NCBI RefSeq assembly: GCF_032118995.1 | Contig: NC_092648.1 | Location: 3,301,001-3,365,000 of the forward strand | Source of the DNA: Asterias amurensis | Taxonomy: Eukaryota > Echinodermata > Asteroidea > Forcipulatida > Asteriidae | Direction of reading: 5' to 3' | DNA length: 64,000 nt | Shown here: positions 16,274-27,830 of the stretch, piece after piece | Position numbering within the stretch: the first letter of the stretch is position 1 | Layout of the letters: the number at the start of each line of letters is the position of its first letter | The notes under the pieces: generated by a model | Databases searched by the model: none | What the model was told of the DNA's origin: nothing | The model's input: the letters and a program-made list of their open reading frames with translations, nothing else | Made by a program: the position numbers and the translations under genes

Positions 16274-19200
16274 ATGGCTAGTCTTTCTCTCACTGGCTTC
16301 ATCAACGAACGAGCAGTTACCGGCAACCCACTACTTTGTAACCGACTGTTCCGTGACCGTGTGTGCAAAGCGAAGTCGTTGTACAATCGCAATCTGGTTG
16401 GGCATTTTGGCTGTGTGAATGCCATTGAATTCAGCAATAAAGGTGGCCAATTTCTGGCTTCAGGTAAGTTACAAATTTACACTGGATGCCTTACATTAAA
16501 TACAGAACAGATTGCTAAATATCTGAGATAAATTTAACTAAAATCGCCCACAGCACAGTCCCACATCACTGCTGCACTGGCCAGCTGGCTTTTACTCAGC
16601 ATGCTCAGTCCCTGTCATTTAAAAGGGGAGGGCGGGGGCATGGGGGGGGGGTTGATGGATGTTGGATTACACAAAGATGGAGGTTGGTTTTCAAGGAATT
16701 TAAAACAGTTTAAGCGCGTGCATTTGGTTTTACTCTCGTGGCTGGAACAATTCCCCTACCAAGGGTCCATGCTGACCTGTCATGCCTGTCAACCTATTAT
16801 TATTGTTTTAGGAACTAAAGAAAATTGTGTTTATCAAATTAAGTTGTCAATACCATCACGGAAGCTGGGCTTGTTTTTATCATTTCAACACTTTGTGTTA
16901 ATTAGATCAAAGTGCGTGGCATGGTCCTCTTTAATTCTGTTAACATTTCTGGACATCGACTACTCTTTCTTCCGACACCCTGTCTTCTGATAAACTCTCA
17001 TAATCTACACCAGAATTGGGGTTAGGGTTAGGATTTGACTTAGGGTTAGAGTTATTATATATGTAGGACAATAAATTATCATGATTATAGGAGTGTCAGA
17101 ACGGATAACTTTCCGTATGGCGCCACCACTTTTTCACTCATTTTTACAAAAAGGGATATCTCATTGAGATAAATTGTATACTATATTATTTCATATCGAA
17201 TGAAAAAGTGGTGGCCTCCATACGGAAACTTTTCCTAGAATTATATGTAGGACAATACATTATCATGATTATAGGAGTGTCGGAACATAGTAATCTTTTG
17301 GACAGCTGTGGTTGACTCTGATTTAGAGATTGAAGTGTCAGTCAGATACGTTTCATTGCCCCACATCAGAATCATCATAGGCCCAATATTTTTTTAATGT
17401 CAATAGTCATACCAGAATAAGATTTTTTTTTAGTTGGCTGCATCAGATTCTACATATTTTCCTAAGGTGCATAACCTTTGCCCTTTGTGTTCTACAGGTG
17501 GAGATGACCGTCGTATTCTTCTGTGGAACATCCAAGAGGCTTTATCGTTGGACAGCAGATTCGAGGTCATGAAAGGTGAACACCACTCCAACGTCTTCTC
17601 CCTGGCATTTGACAGTCAGAACACCAAGTTATACTCTGGGGGAAATGATGACCAAGTGTTGGTGCATGATATCGAAAGGTTAGTGTAGATCAGACTCAGG
17701 AACGAACACAATGCAAACAAAGTAACTAGTGGCCTGACATCTCAACCACAGCAGAGTCATTTTTGAAGGCTAAGAAAGAATGTGATAGGGTTGAAACGTA
17801 AGGCTACTAAGTACTTTGTGCATTTATACCCTAGGTCCTTTTGTTTGGTAAGCAGTTTGCAACTGGCTGAGTTTATTTTCTGAATAAAAACAATCTAAAT
17901 ATCTTTTAATTCTGTAAAGTATTAGTATAAGAAACCTGAGATAAATCTCCTCCGAGTCCTAGTGCTTGTTCCAAAAACAGCTTAAATTTGAAACTGTGTT
18001 GATAGATAGTAGGCTACTAGTGTTCTTCTCATTTTGATTTCATTTTTGTAAAACGTTCTTTGGTCCGATAAAAGTTTTGAGCTACAAGCCATGCTGTCCT
18101 GTCAATCACACACGTAATCTATTCAGACATTAACATTGCTAATTCTTTGCAAAAATAACTTTGAACATTTTACAAGAATATGCATCCTGGTATAATGTTT
18201 AAGCTTTTTATGTGGTGCCCATTCCCAGTCAACAAAATGTCAAAGGTCACTGCAGTGAAAGTGAAGCACTTACACAAAACACAACAGCGAAACAGTCCAC
18301 TCCAATTTCCTTCTTCTTGTTTAGATTCAAGAGGAAGATATTTGTACATATTTTTGCAGGAAGGAAACGTTGAACGTGTTTCTGCACGAAGACGCTGTGT
18401 ATGGTCTGGCAGTAGATCCAAGAGATTCGCATATATTCACCAGTGCATGCGCTGATGGACGTATCTTGCAGTGGGATACAAGAGTTCCAAGTCATCAAGG
18501 TGAGAATATTATTCAAGAATTGCCTCAAAATGCATCCCTTGGTAGGTTAGGCTTAGGTTTAACCCTAACCCTCCTACTGTCTGACCATTCACATGTGTGT
18601 AATATCACCCTCTGTGGCTTTGAATAATATATAATCTGTGCCAGCCTGCGATTATTAAGGCATTTATTACGTAGTCAACCCTCCTACTGTTTGACCATTC
18701 AATATCATCCACTATGGTTTTGATGGCTAGCTGTGCCAGCCTGCGATGTGCCATGGGTTGGTGATTGCTATTTGTTCTATTTTCTCAGACTTCTACTCTG
18801 AGTAAATACAACCTGCTGAGGATCACCTCCGCAGTCGTATAGCACTGAAAGAATCCATTAGTAGTTGCATGTTTTGAGCACAGTTGTACCACACAACCCT
18901 TGCAGTTGAATGGTTGCAACTGAGTGGTAAACTCACTGGAAATTGTTCCCTCGAGTAGGAGGGTTTTTAGAACAGGGTCCAATTTCACAAGCACAAAAGA
19001 CTGCTTAGCAAACGTGTGGGGTACCAGTCGCAACAATGCCAAGTTTATGGAGTGTCAGTTGGTAGCATGTTTCTGCTAAGCAAGATTTCTATGCGCTTAG
19101 CAAGTTTTTGTTTGTGCGTACAGGGTTTATAATTTGGGCTCTGGGCTGTCAAATCAAACATGTTTGTCCTGTTTGGTTTTCATTCATTGAAACTGCACCA

Positions 19201-22200
19201 TCTGTTATAAAGATTGTGATTGATCAAGTTCATGTTCAATTTCTTTTAAAACATAGGGAGTTTTTAAGGAACCCATAATCAGACTTTTTCTTGCTTTTTG
19301 TCCTCTACTGCACAGAGCCCTTAGTGATAGCAAACTACCAGACAGCATTCTACGCTGTGGTGCACCACCCGATGGAACCGCAGTTCTTGGCCACTGCTAA
19401 CTCCAAGGAAGGAGTAGCATTGTGGGATGTGCGAGCTCCTCGAAGGTACAAGTTTTCTCATTAATCATCACTTCTATTGTATTAATCCTTGACGAGGAGT
19501 TGATGTTACACTCAACTATGCATACATACATGAATATAATCCTCTCTCATGTTCCCTTCTAATTAATTGTCTGCCAATTGTTCATGTGAAAAATCTCTTG
19601 AAGTTCACACAGCTAAGCTGATGTCTCTCTCTCTCTATCTCTACAACTGCCAGGAGGAGGCATTACACATGTCACGTCATTAATATTATGACATTAAGTC
19701 TTTCCCCATGCCTCTGCCTAGTATATTTTTCGCAGAATTTATAAAGCTGCTTTTGTTGTTGAGAGTATCGTTCTCACAACCAAACCATGACTACAAAAAG
19801 TAACGTGAACTGTTCCCATGAAATTCACCAGAATTGTCTGTTCTCTTTTGAGAATTATCAAATGTGATGTCTCCTCGTGAATAGGCTTGAACCCTGGCTT
19901 TAAGCCACATCTGTTAAAATGCTGATGCCACACCCGATGGTCCCAAATTAATAACCCTGAGTTTTTCTTCCCATGTGTTCCTTCTACAGTTGCTTGATGC
20001 GGTACGGCAGCGCGTATACACAGCAGAATGCCATGAGTGTACGCTTCAACCAGCTGGGAACCAGACTAGTGGCACTGCGTAGGCGTCTACCTCCCGTTGT
20101 GTATAACATACAGAGCAGTGCTGCTGCAATACAGTTCAACCATTCCGGCTATTACAACTCATGTACAATGAAGAGCTGTACATTTGCTGGGGACAGAGAC
20201 CAGGTATTTAATATATGCATTTTAGTCAAACTGGATTTACACTCTTACAATAATTTGTATAAGAAATTTGACTTCCCCCAAAAAATAACGCGTAGGGCAG
20301 ACAGTAGCCGTGTGTGACATTGGTGCAAGGAGTCAATAAGAACTGTGTATTATGAACCCCTTGCATGTAAACGAATAACAAATAATAACATAATTACAAC
20401 ACTTAAAGAGTGCTAAATACAAAGTTTCTAAGTGCTATAACCAGATCGACAAAACAGATGGGTTTTAAGTAATGTTTTAAAAGGTTCAAGGAAGGAGCTG
20501 TTTGAATGTGGGTGGGTAGCTTGTTCCAAAGTGTTGGAGCTAAGACTGAAAAGGCGCATGTGACATCACAAGCCCAAAACAGCCCCTTCGCTCAGATCTA
20601 TGAAGAGCTATCATTGGCTGTTCGAGTTGTGCATAGCCTGTACAGGCTTGCTCATTTCCATTTTTGACATCAAAGATGTTGACCAATGCGAGGGATTCTT
20701 TGACGAAATCTGCCTATAACCCTGATTGATTTTAAGGTGTTTCCTTTTTTGCTTTTTCAGTACGTTCTCTCAGGATCTGATGACTTCAGTCTGTACATGT
20801 GGGAAGTACCAGAGGCATCGGAAGATGGTGAGTCACTTTGAAATAAAAGCCTTCTTCATGAGATTGCCGTCTTAACTAATAACCCTCCCAAATCCTTCTA
20901 TTGCAGGGGTCAGGCTCAGGGTCTGTCTTGGGCTCTGTCCACCTGTTTGAGGAACATTCAATCAAATCGAACTTGAAAGAAGAAAACTTCTTGTAGAGTT
21001 CCTCCAACACTCTGAGCCACATGACAGAAAAGCTCAATTGTTGTCGAGCAGTCAAGTGCACAGACTCAAGCTCTAGTGTTTCAGGGGCCTTTCTTAAAAA
21101 TCGGCTTGGGCTTCGGCTCAGGCTTAGGCTCCGTGTGCTGTGTACGCAGCTTGCATTGTAACCTGCATTTTGGAGCAGCGCGTGTTACACAGATATCAGC
21201 ACGCGGAGCCTGAGCCGGAGCCCAAGCCGAGCTTTGAGAAAGGCCCCATGACTAGCAGAGAGTAGGTTTGAACCCGGTCTTGACACATGTGTTCTCAGGC
21301 AAGACCTTATAATGATTTGCCTTTAAATGAGACATAAATTGTGTATTGTGTATTGTGTTGTTTAAAGAACCCAGAGCATTTGTGAATGGGTTCTCCCTTG
21401 TGTTTATTGAAATGGTTGGTTGCAGATTGTGTTGCAGTACTTTTAAGTATTATGTGGTACTATGCATTGTTGTGGAAGAAAATAATGACCACTTACAATG
21501 TGTAAGAAGCACTTTATAAATGTGGATTATTATTAGTACTAGTGTTTTATGAGGCTTTCCTTACTTGTTTCAGTGACGTGGGTTGGAGAGGCCAAGTTGG
21601 TACTACAAGGCCATCGGTCAATCGTGAACCAAGTACGATTTAACACTTGCACCCACAACATTGTCTCATCTGGTGTGGAGAAAATCATTAAGGTAAGCTC
21701 ACAGATCAATTAGCGAAATGCAGTTGGTCTTCAAGATAGGGCCTTTGTTGGGCCTTTCATTTTTAGTCCTATCGCCTATAACGGCTGAAAATTTGTGCGT
21801 GGCCCGCATCCCCCAACCTGTGCTACGCACTGCTCAGGACCACAATAGCTACATTTTAATGGTGAGGACCCACTGCTATACGGCTTGTTGGCTAGTTGGT
21901 GTGGTGTGCTTAGGGACCTCTCGCACGAGAACGGGACTTGAATCAAGTCTAGGCCTTTGTAAGCTCACCACCAGTAATCGACTCACATGACTCCCCCTCA
22001 GACTCAAACTTGACCTAAATGTTTCAGTACACCCCCAATGTAAGAGGAAACTATAAATAAATAGTTAACTTGCAGAAACAACCGTGTGAAAATCTCCTTT
22101 GTGGGAATGTTGGCTCTTAAAAGAGCCGCTGTGGTAACGTAAAGCAAGTTAACTATTTATTTCTAAAAATACTTAACTCCAATTTTATTGATTAAGGGGA

Positions 22201-23825
22201 GCATAGTAAGATGAATTAAATCTCTTTATTCAAAACAATTATTATTATTTTTTTTTTTCTTGTAGCTGTGGAGTCCGTTTGATTTTCCCAACACCGAGAA
22301 TGATGAGAATCCAAGGCAGATGTTTTCTCACCAGCAATACATCGATCTAGTCATCAACAGCGGCACCGCTCTATCCCACGACTATGCAGACCAATCCATG
22401 GAAGAGGATCCCAGGATGATAGCTTTCTTTGACTCCCTGGTGCAGCGGGAGATTAATCGGAGCTTCAGTGACTCGGACGACAGCGAGATGAGCCCAGAGA
22501 GCCTTTATCTACATTTTGCTGGTGAGGACGACGACAGCGAAGATGGTAGAGACTCCAATAGTGGCTCGTCTGTTGCTTCATTCCGGGCCAATGTGGTCAG
22601 GATGGCTGCAGGGAACGATGACACCAGCCCTACATCACAGCTGAGAACATTGTGGAACCTCACTTCAGCCACTAGAGCATCGGCTCATGAAGTGCTTGAA
22701 TTAACTGAGAGTAGTAGTGACGATGACGATCGTGAAGTGAAGACATCAAAGTCAGAACTGATTGAGAAATCATCCGCAACACACTCTAACTCAGGGTTGA
22801 GGGAAAACTGCAGCACATTTGCTGATGAGATTGCAGGTACGTCAAGAGTCGGCGAACCTGTTGAGAACGGTGCTGCTCATAAGAAGACCCAAAGGGGTAG
22901 TGAGGGTACATCATCAAAGAGGAAGCATAGGCCGGTGCCAAGCAGCTCTACCTCCCCAGGCTCTTCAAGCAGTGACGAGGACATGAACTTCCAAGAGCTT
23001 CGAGCGAAAAGCCGAATGCTGCGTAGGTTTGTCAAGAAGAAGAAGAGGAAAGCAGGAACTGATTCTGACGAGAGTCTGCCGAGCTCTGGACAGAAAGAAG
23101 TCAACACGGACAGGTTTATCAATCTCCAGCAGAGGATAGCAATCTCTAAGGTGTTACGAGGGAAAATCAGGCAACCGGGTGACAGGGTGGTGCGTTCAGG
23201 CGGTAATGAAGGGGATATGACACGCATTAATGAGCACCTCCAACAACGGGCCATGGCAACCCAACAGCGCCTTGCCATCAGTCGTATTAGACAAAGGCTC
23301 CAGCAGGAGAATATTCTAAACCTTGGAGATGCCCGGACAGAGGTGAGGGAATCAAACAATATATCACAGGACCATCAAGATGTCAGTATTAGAACCTTTC
23401 CAGAAGGTTCTGTAGCGCCATCATGTAGCACAATGCCAAACCAAAGAACTACAGATGGTGACCACGCTTCAGTACACACGCCATTGCAGTCCAGTGTACA
23501 CAATTCAAACTCACCCGCAAATGTGACTTTAGATTCAAATCCGAGCTCATCTTCTTTTCATGGAACTGAACGCCAAGACGAGAGTAGTCATATTTTATCA
23601 CTGCTCAACTCAAACGACGACAGTACGCAGTTGCCAAGTTGTAGCGGTGAGATGTCACAGGTTCGAGCAATGGCGGGAAACCATGTAGAAGACTTGCCTC
23701 AGGATGATGTCGAGGGACAGCACAGCAATAAGTTTCATAAGTTTAAGAATCAATCCAAAAGATCTCAACGGAAGTACAGATCAAACTCAGTGAAAAAAAA
23801 TAAAGACAATTCAGGCACAGAGTAA
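16274..23825 (+). CDS. DCAF5: DCAF5, WD40 substrate receptor of CUL4-DDB1 E3 ligase
   Basis: DCAF5 recruits substrates to the CRL4 ubiquitin ligase in the nucleus. Reported substrates include methyl-lysine proteins read with L3MBTL3, and faulty SWI/SNF complexes. Eight exons, 16274-16463, 17498-17678, 18360-18499, 19316-19445, 19990-20203, 20761-20827, 21574-21692 and 22266-23825, sum to 2601 nt and join into one frame of 866 residues (human about 940). The WD40 domain fills roughly the first 350 residues, with NLVGHFGCVNAIEFS, GGDDRRILLWNI, GEHHSNVF, GGNDDQVLVHDIE, HEDAVYGLAV, ATANSKEGVALWDVR, CTMKSCTFAGDRDQ, SGSDDFSLYMW, GHRSIVNQVRFN and SSGVEKIIKLWSP. Two W-D-x-R motifs (about residues 162 and 207) are the DDB1-binding signature. 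The ATG at 16274 is followed by a frame that matches the family from its start. Confidence 0.95.
17010..17052 (+). repeat. Short telomere-like repeat (GGGTTA)
   Basis: GGGGTTAGGGTTAGG followed by TTAGGGTTAGAG: four to five degenerate TTAGGG units next to the MITE flank. A shorter TTAGG/CCTAA patch is at 18543-18570. Confidence 0.7.
17054..17287. mobile_element. Hairpin MITE flanked by 47-bp direct repeats
   Basis: Inverted arms CTTTCCGTATGGCGCCACCA (left) and TGGTGGCCTCCATACGGAAA (right) at about 17105-17236 enclose an AT-rich loop. On both sides lies a nearly identical block, TATATGTAGGACAATA then ATTATCATGATTATAGGAG (17054-17102 and 17241-17287). The direct repeats are far longer than a usual target-site duplication. 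Located in DCAF5 intron 1. Confidence 0.75.
18565..18740 (+). repeat. 'CCTCCTACTGTCTGACC' repeat, two units
   Basis: Two units about 110 bp apart (from about 18565 and 18675) match the NDUFAF7 intron cluster at 14375-14640, sharing AACCCTCCTACTGT, TGACCATTCA, CCACTATGG/CCTCTGTGG and a GTGCCAGCCTGCGAT word. Confidence 0.7.
18968..19140. mobile_element. 'TAAGC' hairpin family, copy 2
   Basis: Starts with GGGTCCAATTTCACAAGC, contains CTGCTTAGCAAACG and CTGCTAAGCAAG in inverted relation and GGTACCAGTCGCAACAATG, and ends near ATAATTTGGGCTC. Same family as 7300-7495 and 63348-63628. Lies in DCAF5 intron 3. Confidence 0.5.
20320..20700. repeat. Interspersed repeat of unknown class in DCAF5 intron
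   Basis: A block with GGAGCTGTTTGAATGTGGGT, TAGCTTGTTCCAAAGTGTTG and GAGCTAAGACTGAAAAGGC resembles a dispersed retroposon-like sequence. I could not find its ends or a second copy in the window. Nothing coding is recognised. Confidence 0.25.
21085..21246. mobile_element. Hairpin MITE in DCAF5 intron 6
   Basis: Arms of about 55 bp pair closely: left GGGGCCTTTCTTAAAAATCG with GGCTTGGGCTTCGGCTCAGG, right CCTGAGCCGGAGCCCAAGCC with GAGCTTTGAGAAAGGCCCC. The loop contains TGCATTGTAACCTGCATTTTG. Confidence 0.85.
21860..21995 (+). repeat. tRNA-like / SINE-head-like segment
   Basis: An A-box-like word (TTGGCTAGTTGGTGTGG) is followed 40-50 bases later by a B-box-like GGGACTTGAATCAAGTC. The spacing is right for a polymerase III internal promoter, but the stems do not pair well enough for a functional tRNA. 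It is probably a tRNA-derived SINE head in DCAF5 intron 7. Confidence 0.3.
22053..22164. mobile_element. Hairpin MITE with histone-stem-loop-like centre
   Basis: Perfect inverted ends AAATAAATAGTTAACTTGC and GCAAGTTAACTATTTATTT enclose about 70 bp. The centre includes GGCTCTTAAAAGAGCC (22112-22127), a six-base-pair stem with a four-base loop. It lies about 100 bp upstream of the last DCAF5 exon. Confidence 0.8.
22266..23825 (+). CDS. DCAF5: DCAF5 last exon: conserved HDYAxQSxxEDPR segment plus disordered tail
   Basis: This 1.56-kb exon encodes residues 348-866. It opens with the end of the WD domain and the family-specific segment YIDLVINSGTALSHDYADQS then EDPRMIAFFDSLVQREI. The rest is low-complexity: acidic Ser-rich clusters (SDSDDSEMSPE, GEDDDSEDG, ESSSDDDDRE, SSSSDED), a basic RRFVKKKKRKAG block near residue 600 that could be a nuclear localisation signal, Gln/Arg-rich helical stretches (QQRAMATQQRLAISRIRQRL) and a basic end. 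Vertebrate DCAF5 also has a long disordered C-terminus in a single exon. An antisense frame of 160 codons at 22877-23359 is a shadow of this biased composition. Confidence 0.92.
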   Translation: MWSPFDFPNTENDENPRQMFSHQQYIDLVINSGTALSHDYADQSMEEDPRMIAFFDSLVQREINRSFSDSDDSEMSPESLYLHFAGEDDDSEDGRDSNSGSSVASFRANVVRMAAGNDDTSPTSQLRTLWNLTSATRASAHEVLELTESSSDDDDREVKTSKSELIEKSSATHSNSGLRENCSTFADEIAGTSRVGEPVENGAAHKKTQRGSEGTSSKRKHRPVPSSSTSPGSSSSDEDMNFQELRAKSRMLRRFVKKKKRKAGTDSDESLPSSGQKEVNTDRFINLQQRIAISKVLRGKIRQPGDRVVRSGGNEGDMTRINEHLQQRAMATQQRLAISRIRQRLQQENILNLGDARTEVRESNNISQDHQDVSIRTFPEGSVAPSCSTMPNQRTTDGDHASVHTPLQSSVHNSNSPANVTLDSNPSSSSFHGTERQDESSHILSLLNSNDDSTQLPSCSGEMSQVRAMAGNHVEDLPQDDVEGQHSNKFHKFKNQSKRSQRKYRSNSVKKNKDNSGTE

Positions 23826-26200
23826 AACCATTGATCGGTTTCTCACCTGATCCATTTATGAACATTTCTAATATTGTTAATTAACCCGTAACCATCCATA
23901 TACCCCTTGCATGTGACATCGCCACTCAAAAAGAACCCTCACTGGGGTCAAAAGCGCCCTCACGGGGGTCAAAGGAAGGAATTGATTGGGCACTAGTTGT
24001 TCTTTGTGTGTAAAAACGTTCGCATGAGCTCAGCTTCCGTGTAGCATTTCGCCTTACGCAAGGGGTTTAAAAGATTTTATCAAACTTTTTAATTTTTTAT
24101 TTTTTACTCGTTGTGCGAGAGAGAGAGGGTTACAAAACTAGTTAGGGAGTGCATGCTCACTAAGTTAACATGTTCTAATGTTCCAGACCACCAGCATGTA
24201 ATGCATTTCACTATATCAACTAACATTCAATGTAACTGATTTATAAATATTTAAACAACTACTTTAACAAATTTTGGGCTCCATGTCCACAGGCCCGAGA
24301 TTACACGTAGGCCATGAGCTCAAGGGAGATGTGGGGACTTCATAACAATCATGACTTGAAGTAGTTAAAATTACACAAATCTAAGGGTACACGTATGTAG
24401 TGTATTATTTAAGCAATAAAAATCATTCCGTCACATGAAAGCGAAATTTCCCTGAAAGAATTCAGCAGTTATTTGAAACAGTCAAAATACTAGTGTGGAG
24501 GTAGCCCCTATTCTATTAAACAAAATAGCACATTAAAAAGGCTTTGTACAACATTGGTAAGATTTAAAATATAAATGATTTGGACACATGGCTTATAAAT
24601 GGTATGGAGATGGTCATAGCGGGAAATCTTCCTTGAAATAATTTTGCTTTCAATTTTTAGAAAATATTAATAAAACAATTTTTCTTTATCAGGTGCGTCC
24701 AAATGAAACTCAATGTTTGAAAACATCGAAACTGTTTTGTCATGACCCTGATGTCTGATTTAACTTTCACGGGTTTGTTATTTAATTAATATGTTGGGTC
24801 ACATATAGTGCTGAAACTGGTTTTTGAAATTTACCAATGTTATACATGTGCTTTAACACCCATATTAAAGAATTATTTTATATTGACCACTCGCTGGTCA
24901 TTAAACAATTCACGTTGAATTATTAAAAGAGCACTCATTTTTCTACTACCGGTAATATTTCCCCTGCACTATGTATGTAATGGAATGATCAGTACAACGG
25001 GTATGCAAATAAATTCATTGATGTCATCATTTTTGTGCAGAGTTTCTTTTACTTAGCTTACTCAGACCTAGATCCTCGGCTAAATTTCATTGAGCATGTC
25101 ATCACAAAAATTTGCTAAGCAGAAGAAAATATCGCTTAGCAGAAGCTTGTTACCAGCCAAAGTTCCATGAAGTTTACACTGTTTTGACTGGAGCCCCTCT
25201 CAAGCATGAAACTTGGCCCTGTATTAGGTGGAGTCGGAGGAATATAGCTCTCAAGGGAGAAGTGTGGGGGGGGGGGTGGCTGTTAGACAATTTTATTTAC
25301 TTAGAATTGGAAGAACAAATTGTTTTAATACTAAAAGGTTTTCTTATACAGTGATACCAACTTGAGATGTGCTACATTAAACTAAAAAAAATGAAGAGGA
25401 ACATTCCCCTCCTACCATCTTACTCCACCCATTAACCGAACTATCACCAGGATTGTCACATCATTTCGCACTACACTGCGCACCTCAGTACTTTATTTCA
25501 CACTACATTTTGCGCACTTGAGTACGTTATTTTGCACTACATTGTGCCATCATAACACCAGACATAAATCATTATCATCATTTTGATTGACATAAAATTA
25601 ATAGATAAGGCAGCATCCCCACCCCTGCCCCACCCTTACCGCACCCAGACATTTTAAATAAATTGGCAAATGAACATTGTTTATGAAACGATGTTGTATT
25701 TTGAATTCTTTGGGGAGGAATGATGAAATATGCACCTCTCCAACCCTAAGCCCCGCCCCTCCCCACCCCATCAGCACCACCATTTGAACTGGCCACCACT
25801 ATTGTATTGGGTAGTTTGAGAGTGGTAGGTATGGAGATAAATTTTTATATTATTCACTTTTCTCAATACATCAGAATTAATCCCCCTTTCCAATCCCTGT
25901 ACCTGTAATTAGTTTTTCCCACTAAGCATAACAGCAACAATTGTGACCCCTTACCACCCCTCCCATGTATCACCCGACTTTTGTCAGGGCCCAATTTCAT
26001 TAAGCTGTTAAGCAGAAAATACTGTTTGACAAAATTTCCTTGCTAAGCAGTAATTGAGGGTGGCACCATCCACAACAAAGCAAGCTTAATATAATTTGGC
26101 TGGTGAAGTATTCCTGCCAAGCAGTACTATTCTGTGTCAAAAAACAGTTATGCTAACAGGCTTCATGAAATTGGTAAGCTCAGAATAGTATTGCTTAACA
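23826..26200. other. DCAF5 3' UTR and gene-poor spacer
   Basis: No exon recognised. Contents: the DCAF5 3' untranslated region; pieces of the 'TAAGC' hairpin family at 25080-25220 and from about 25985; a small tandem repeat of a 'tttcgcactacactgcgcac' type word at 25460-25550 (about 40-bp period, two and a half units); and a poly-G run near 25266. Confidence 0.5.
24415..25013 (+). terminator. Candidate DCAF5 polyadenylation signals
   Basis: AATAAA hexamers at 24415-24420, 24669-24674 and 25008-25013 lie 0.6-1.2 kb after the DCAF5 stop. Any of these could end the transcript; the sequence does not decide between them. Confidence 0.35.
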
Positions 26201-26224
26201 GAAACAGGTTACCAGCCAAAATTA

Positions 26225-27020
26225 CATTAATTTGAAATTGTTGTGATATCGGTGCCCAACTCAATCGTTGCTTACCTGCTGTCATTTAGCCCTGCTTTAC
26301 AAATTATTCAGTTTGACAATTATTTGAGGTGATTCTATGTCAACTTGTCAAACCCTCAAATGTTCAACATCTTTTTGGGCAATATACGAGAACCACCAAC
26401 TCGTATCTGTTTCGTTATTGACCATTTTTAAAACTGGTAAAATAGATGGTGTCCATTTTAATTAACAGTGCTGTTAATGCACAGACAAGTAAAATCAATT
26501 CAATTAGTGTGTACAGTGTGTACAGCCATGGCGTCCGGCCGTGACATGACCGATTTGGATGCGCACAAAACATTTCTAAGCACAGACATCTAATGCCACG
26601 CAACAGGAAAATGTTGCCAGGTTACCAGCCAAATGTAAGTTAACTTTTTTGTTGTGACTGGTGCCCAACTCAATTATGCTAAGCAAAGAATTTTGTCAAG
26701 CGATATCTTCTGCTTACCAGCTTTCTGGGGGCCTACTTAGAAAAATTATTTAGTTTTATCATTATTTTAAGATCTCTCAGATGTGTCAAAATGACATGGG
26801 ATGTGAGATGTGTCAAATTCCTCGAAATATAAAACATCTTCTTAGCTAATATAGGAGAAATATCACAACGTATATTCATTGATTATTGGCAATTGCCGAT
26901 AAAATCGATTGTATCTATTAATTAGCAGCGCTCTCAATACACGACCAAACCCATCTCATTAATGTGTACACTGTCGGAGTAAAGACGTCCGTGACATGAC
27001 CGGTGTGGATGCGCACACGT
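26225..27020 (+). repeat. Diverged tandem duplication of about 450 bp
   Basis: Two successive blocks (about 26240-26600 and 26650-27020) share landmarks in the same order: GGTGCCCAACTCAAT, an AAATTATT(C/T)AGTTT word, TGTCAAA runs, an AACATCTTxTT then AATATA(C/G)GAGAA word, TATC/TATT-rich text, TTAATTA(A/G)CAG, AATGTGTACA/AGTGTGTACA, CGTGACATGACCG and TGGATGCGCACA. They are strongly diverged, so the duplication is old. It sits directly upstream of a TATA box. Confidence 0.65.
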
Positions 27021-27465
27021 TTGGAAAAACAACCTTTTGTTAAGGGATTAAGTCCCTTTGTCTTTGGAAGTCGAAATTTTCTTTTCGTCCTTTTGGCGCG
27101 GATCCGGATCTTGTTTTTTACTTATCGTCTGCAACTCTGAAAACGATGATGTCATTGCACTCCAGACCAATCACAGTCGACCATTTTGGGTTGGAAAAAT
27201 GTGCGGACCGAAAACTAGACCCGTAAATCACCTCAAAAAACCTATTAATCGTCGTTGGGAATGAAGAATATTTTGACAATTTGTGAGATTTTTACTCAAA
27301 AAGGAAATTCAGTCACAATTTGTTTGGAAAATTACAACTTAATGTCTAAATGTATAGAGAAATGTCTCGAGCGGAGGGATAAGTTCACTCTGATTTCCAG
27401 ATTTACATATGTTTGTGTACAAATTAACCTCATTACTGCTATTCGGTCGCTCATGCTGCTGGACC

Positions 27466-27473
27466 TATATAAA
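27466..27473 (+). promoter_or_regulatory. TATA box (TATATAAA)
   Basis: A full-consensus TATATAAA preceded by GGACC and followed by ATGGACGCC. Transcription would start near 27497. A downstream splice donor (27645-27646) and a well-formed acceptor (27830) give the site a plausible transcript. Confidence 0.45.
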
Positions 27474-27495
27474 TGGACGCCCTGGGCGGGCAAAT

Positions 27496-27644
27496 CACTC
27501 TGGAGCTGAATTTCAACGGGTGTGGTTGTGTTATTGCAGCGGTAACTTTTAGTCAAATTTCAACCTTTGTTAAAATTATTTTCCCGTAAGTTTGGAGAGC
27601 TGTTTCACACCCTAAACCCAGCCAAAGAGTTCTGTTGTCACAAG
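27496..27644 (+). other. Proposed first exon (untranslated) of an unidentified transcript
   Basis: Runs from the expected TATA-driven start to the donor CACAAG|GTAAGA. It contains no ATG, as fits a 5' untranslated exon. Its partner would be the exon-like segment at 27831-27988. Confidence 0.35.
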
Positions 27645-27830
27645 GTAAGAATAAACTACGTGTTTAAACCAATTTTTAGCTTGAAAAGGGAGGCTAGAAC
27701 TCAACATCCATCTCACCTTTCCCGGCAGCCGAAAAACTTCTAGACCGATGCCTATCTTGCAAAAGAATGCGTATCTAACTAAACAGTTGTGCAAAGATTT
27801 TTCATGTTGCTTTGTTATTTTTCCCCGCAG

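Noticed and set aside
22877..23359. 160-codon - strand frame opposite the DCAF5 last exon
   Set aside because: It is the mirror of a Ser/Asp/Lys-rich coding exon with clear homology on the + strand; no independent support.
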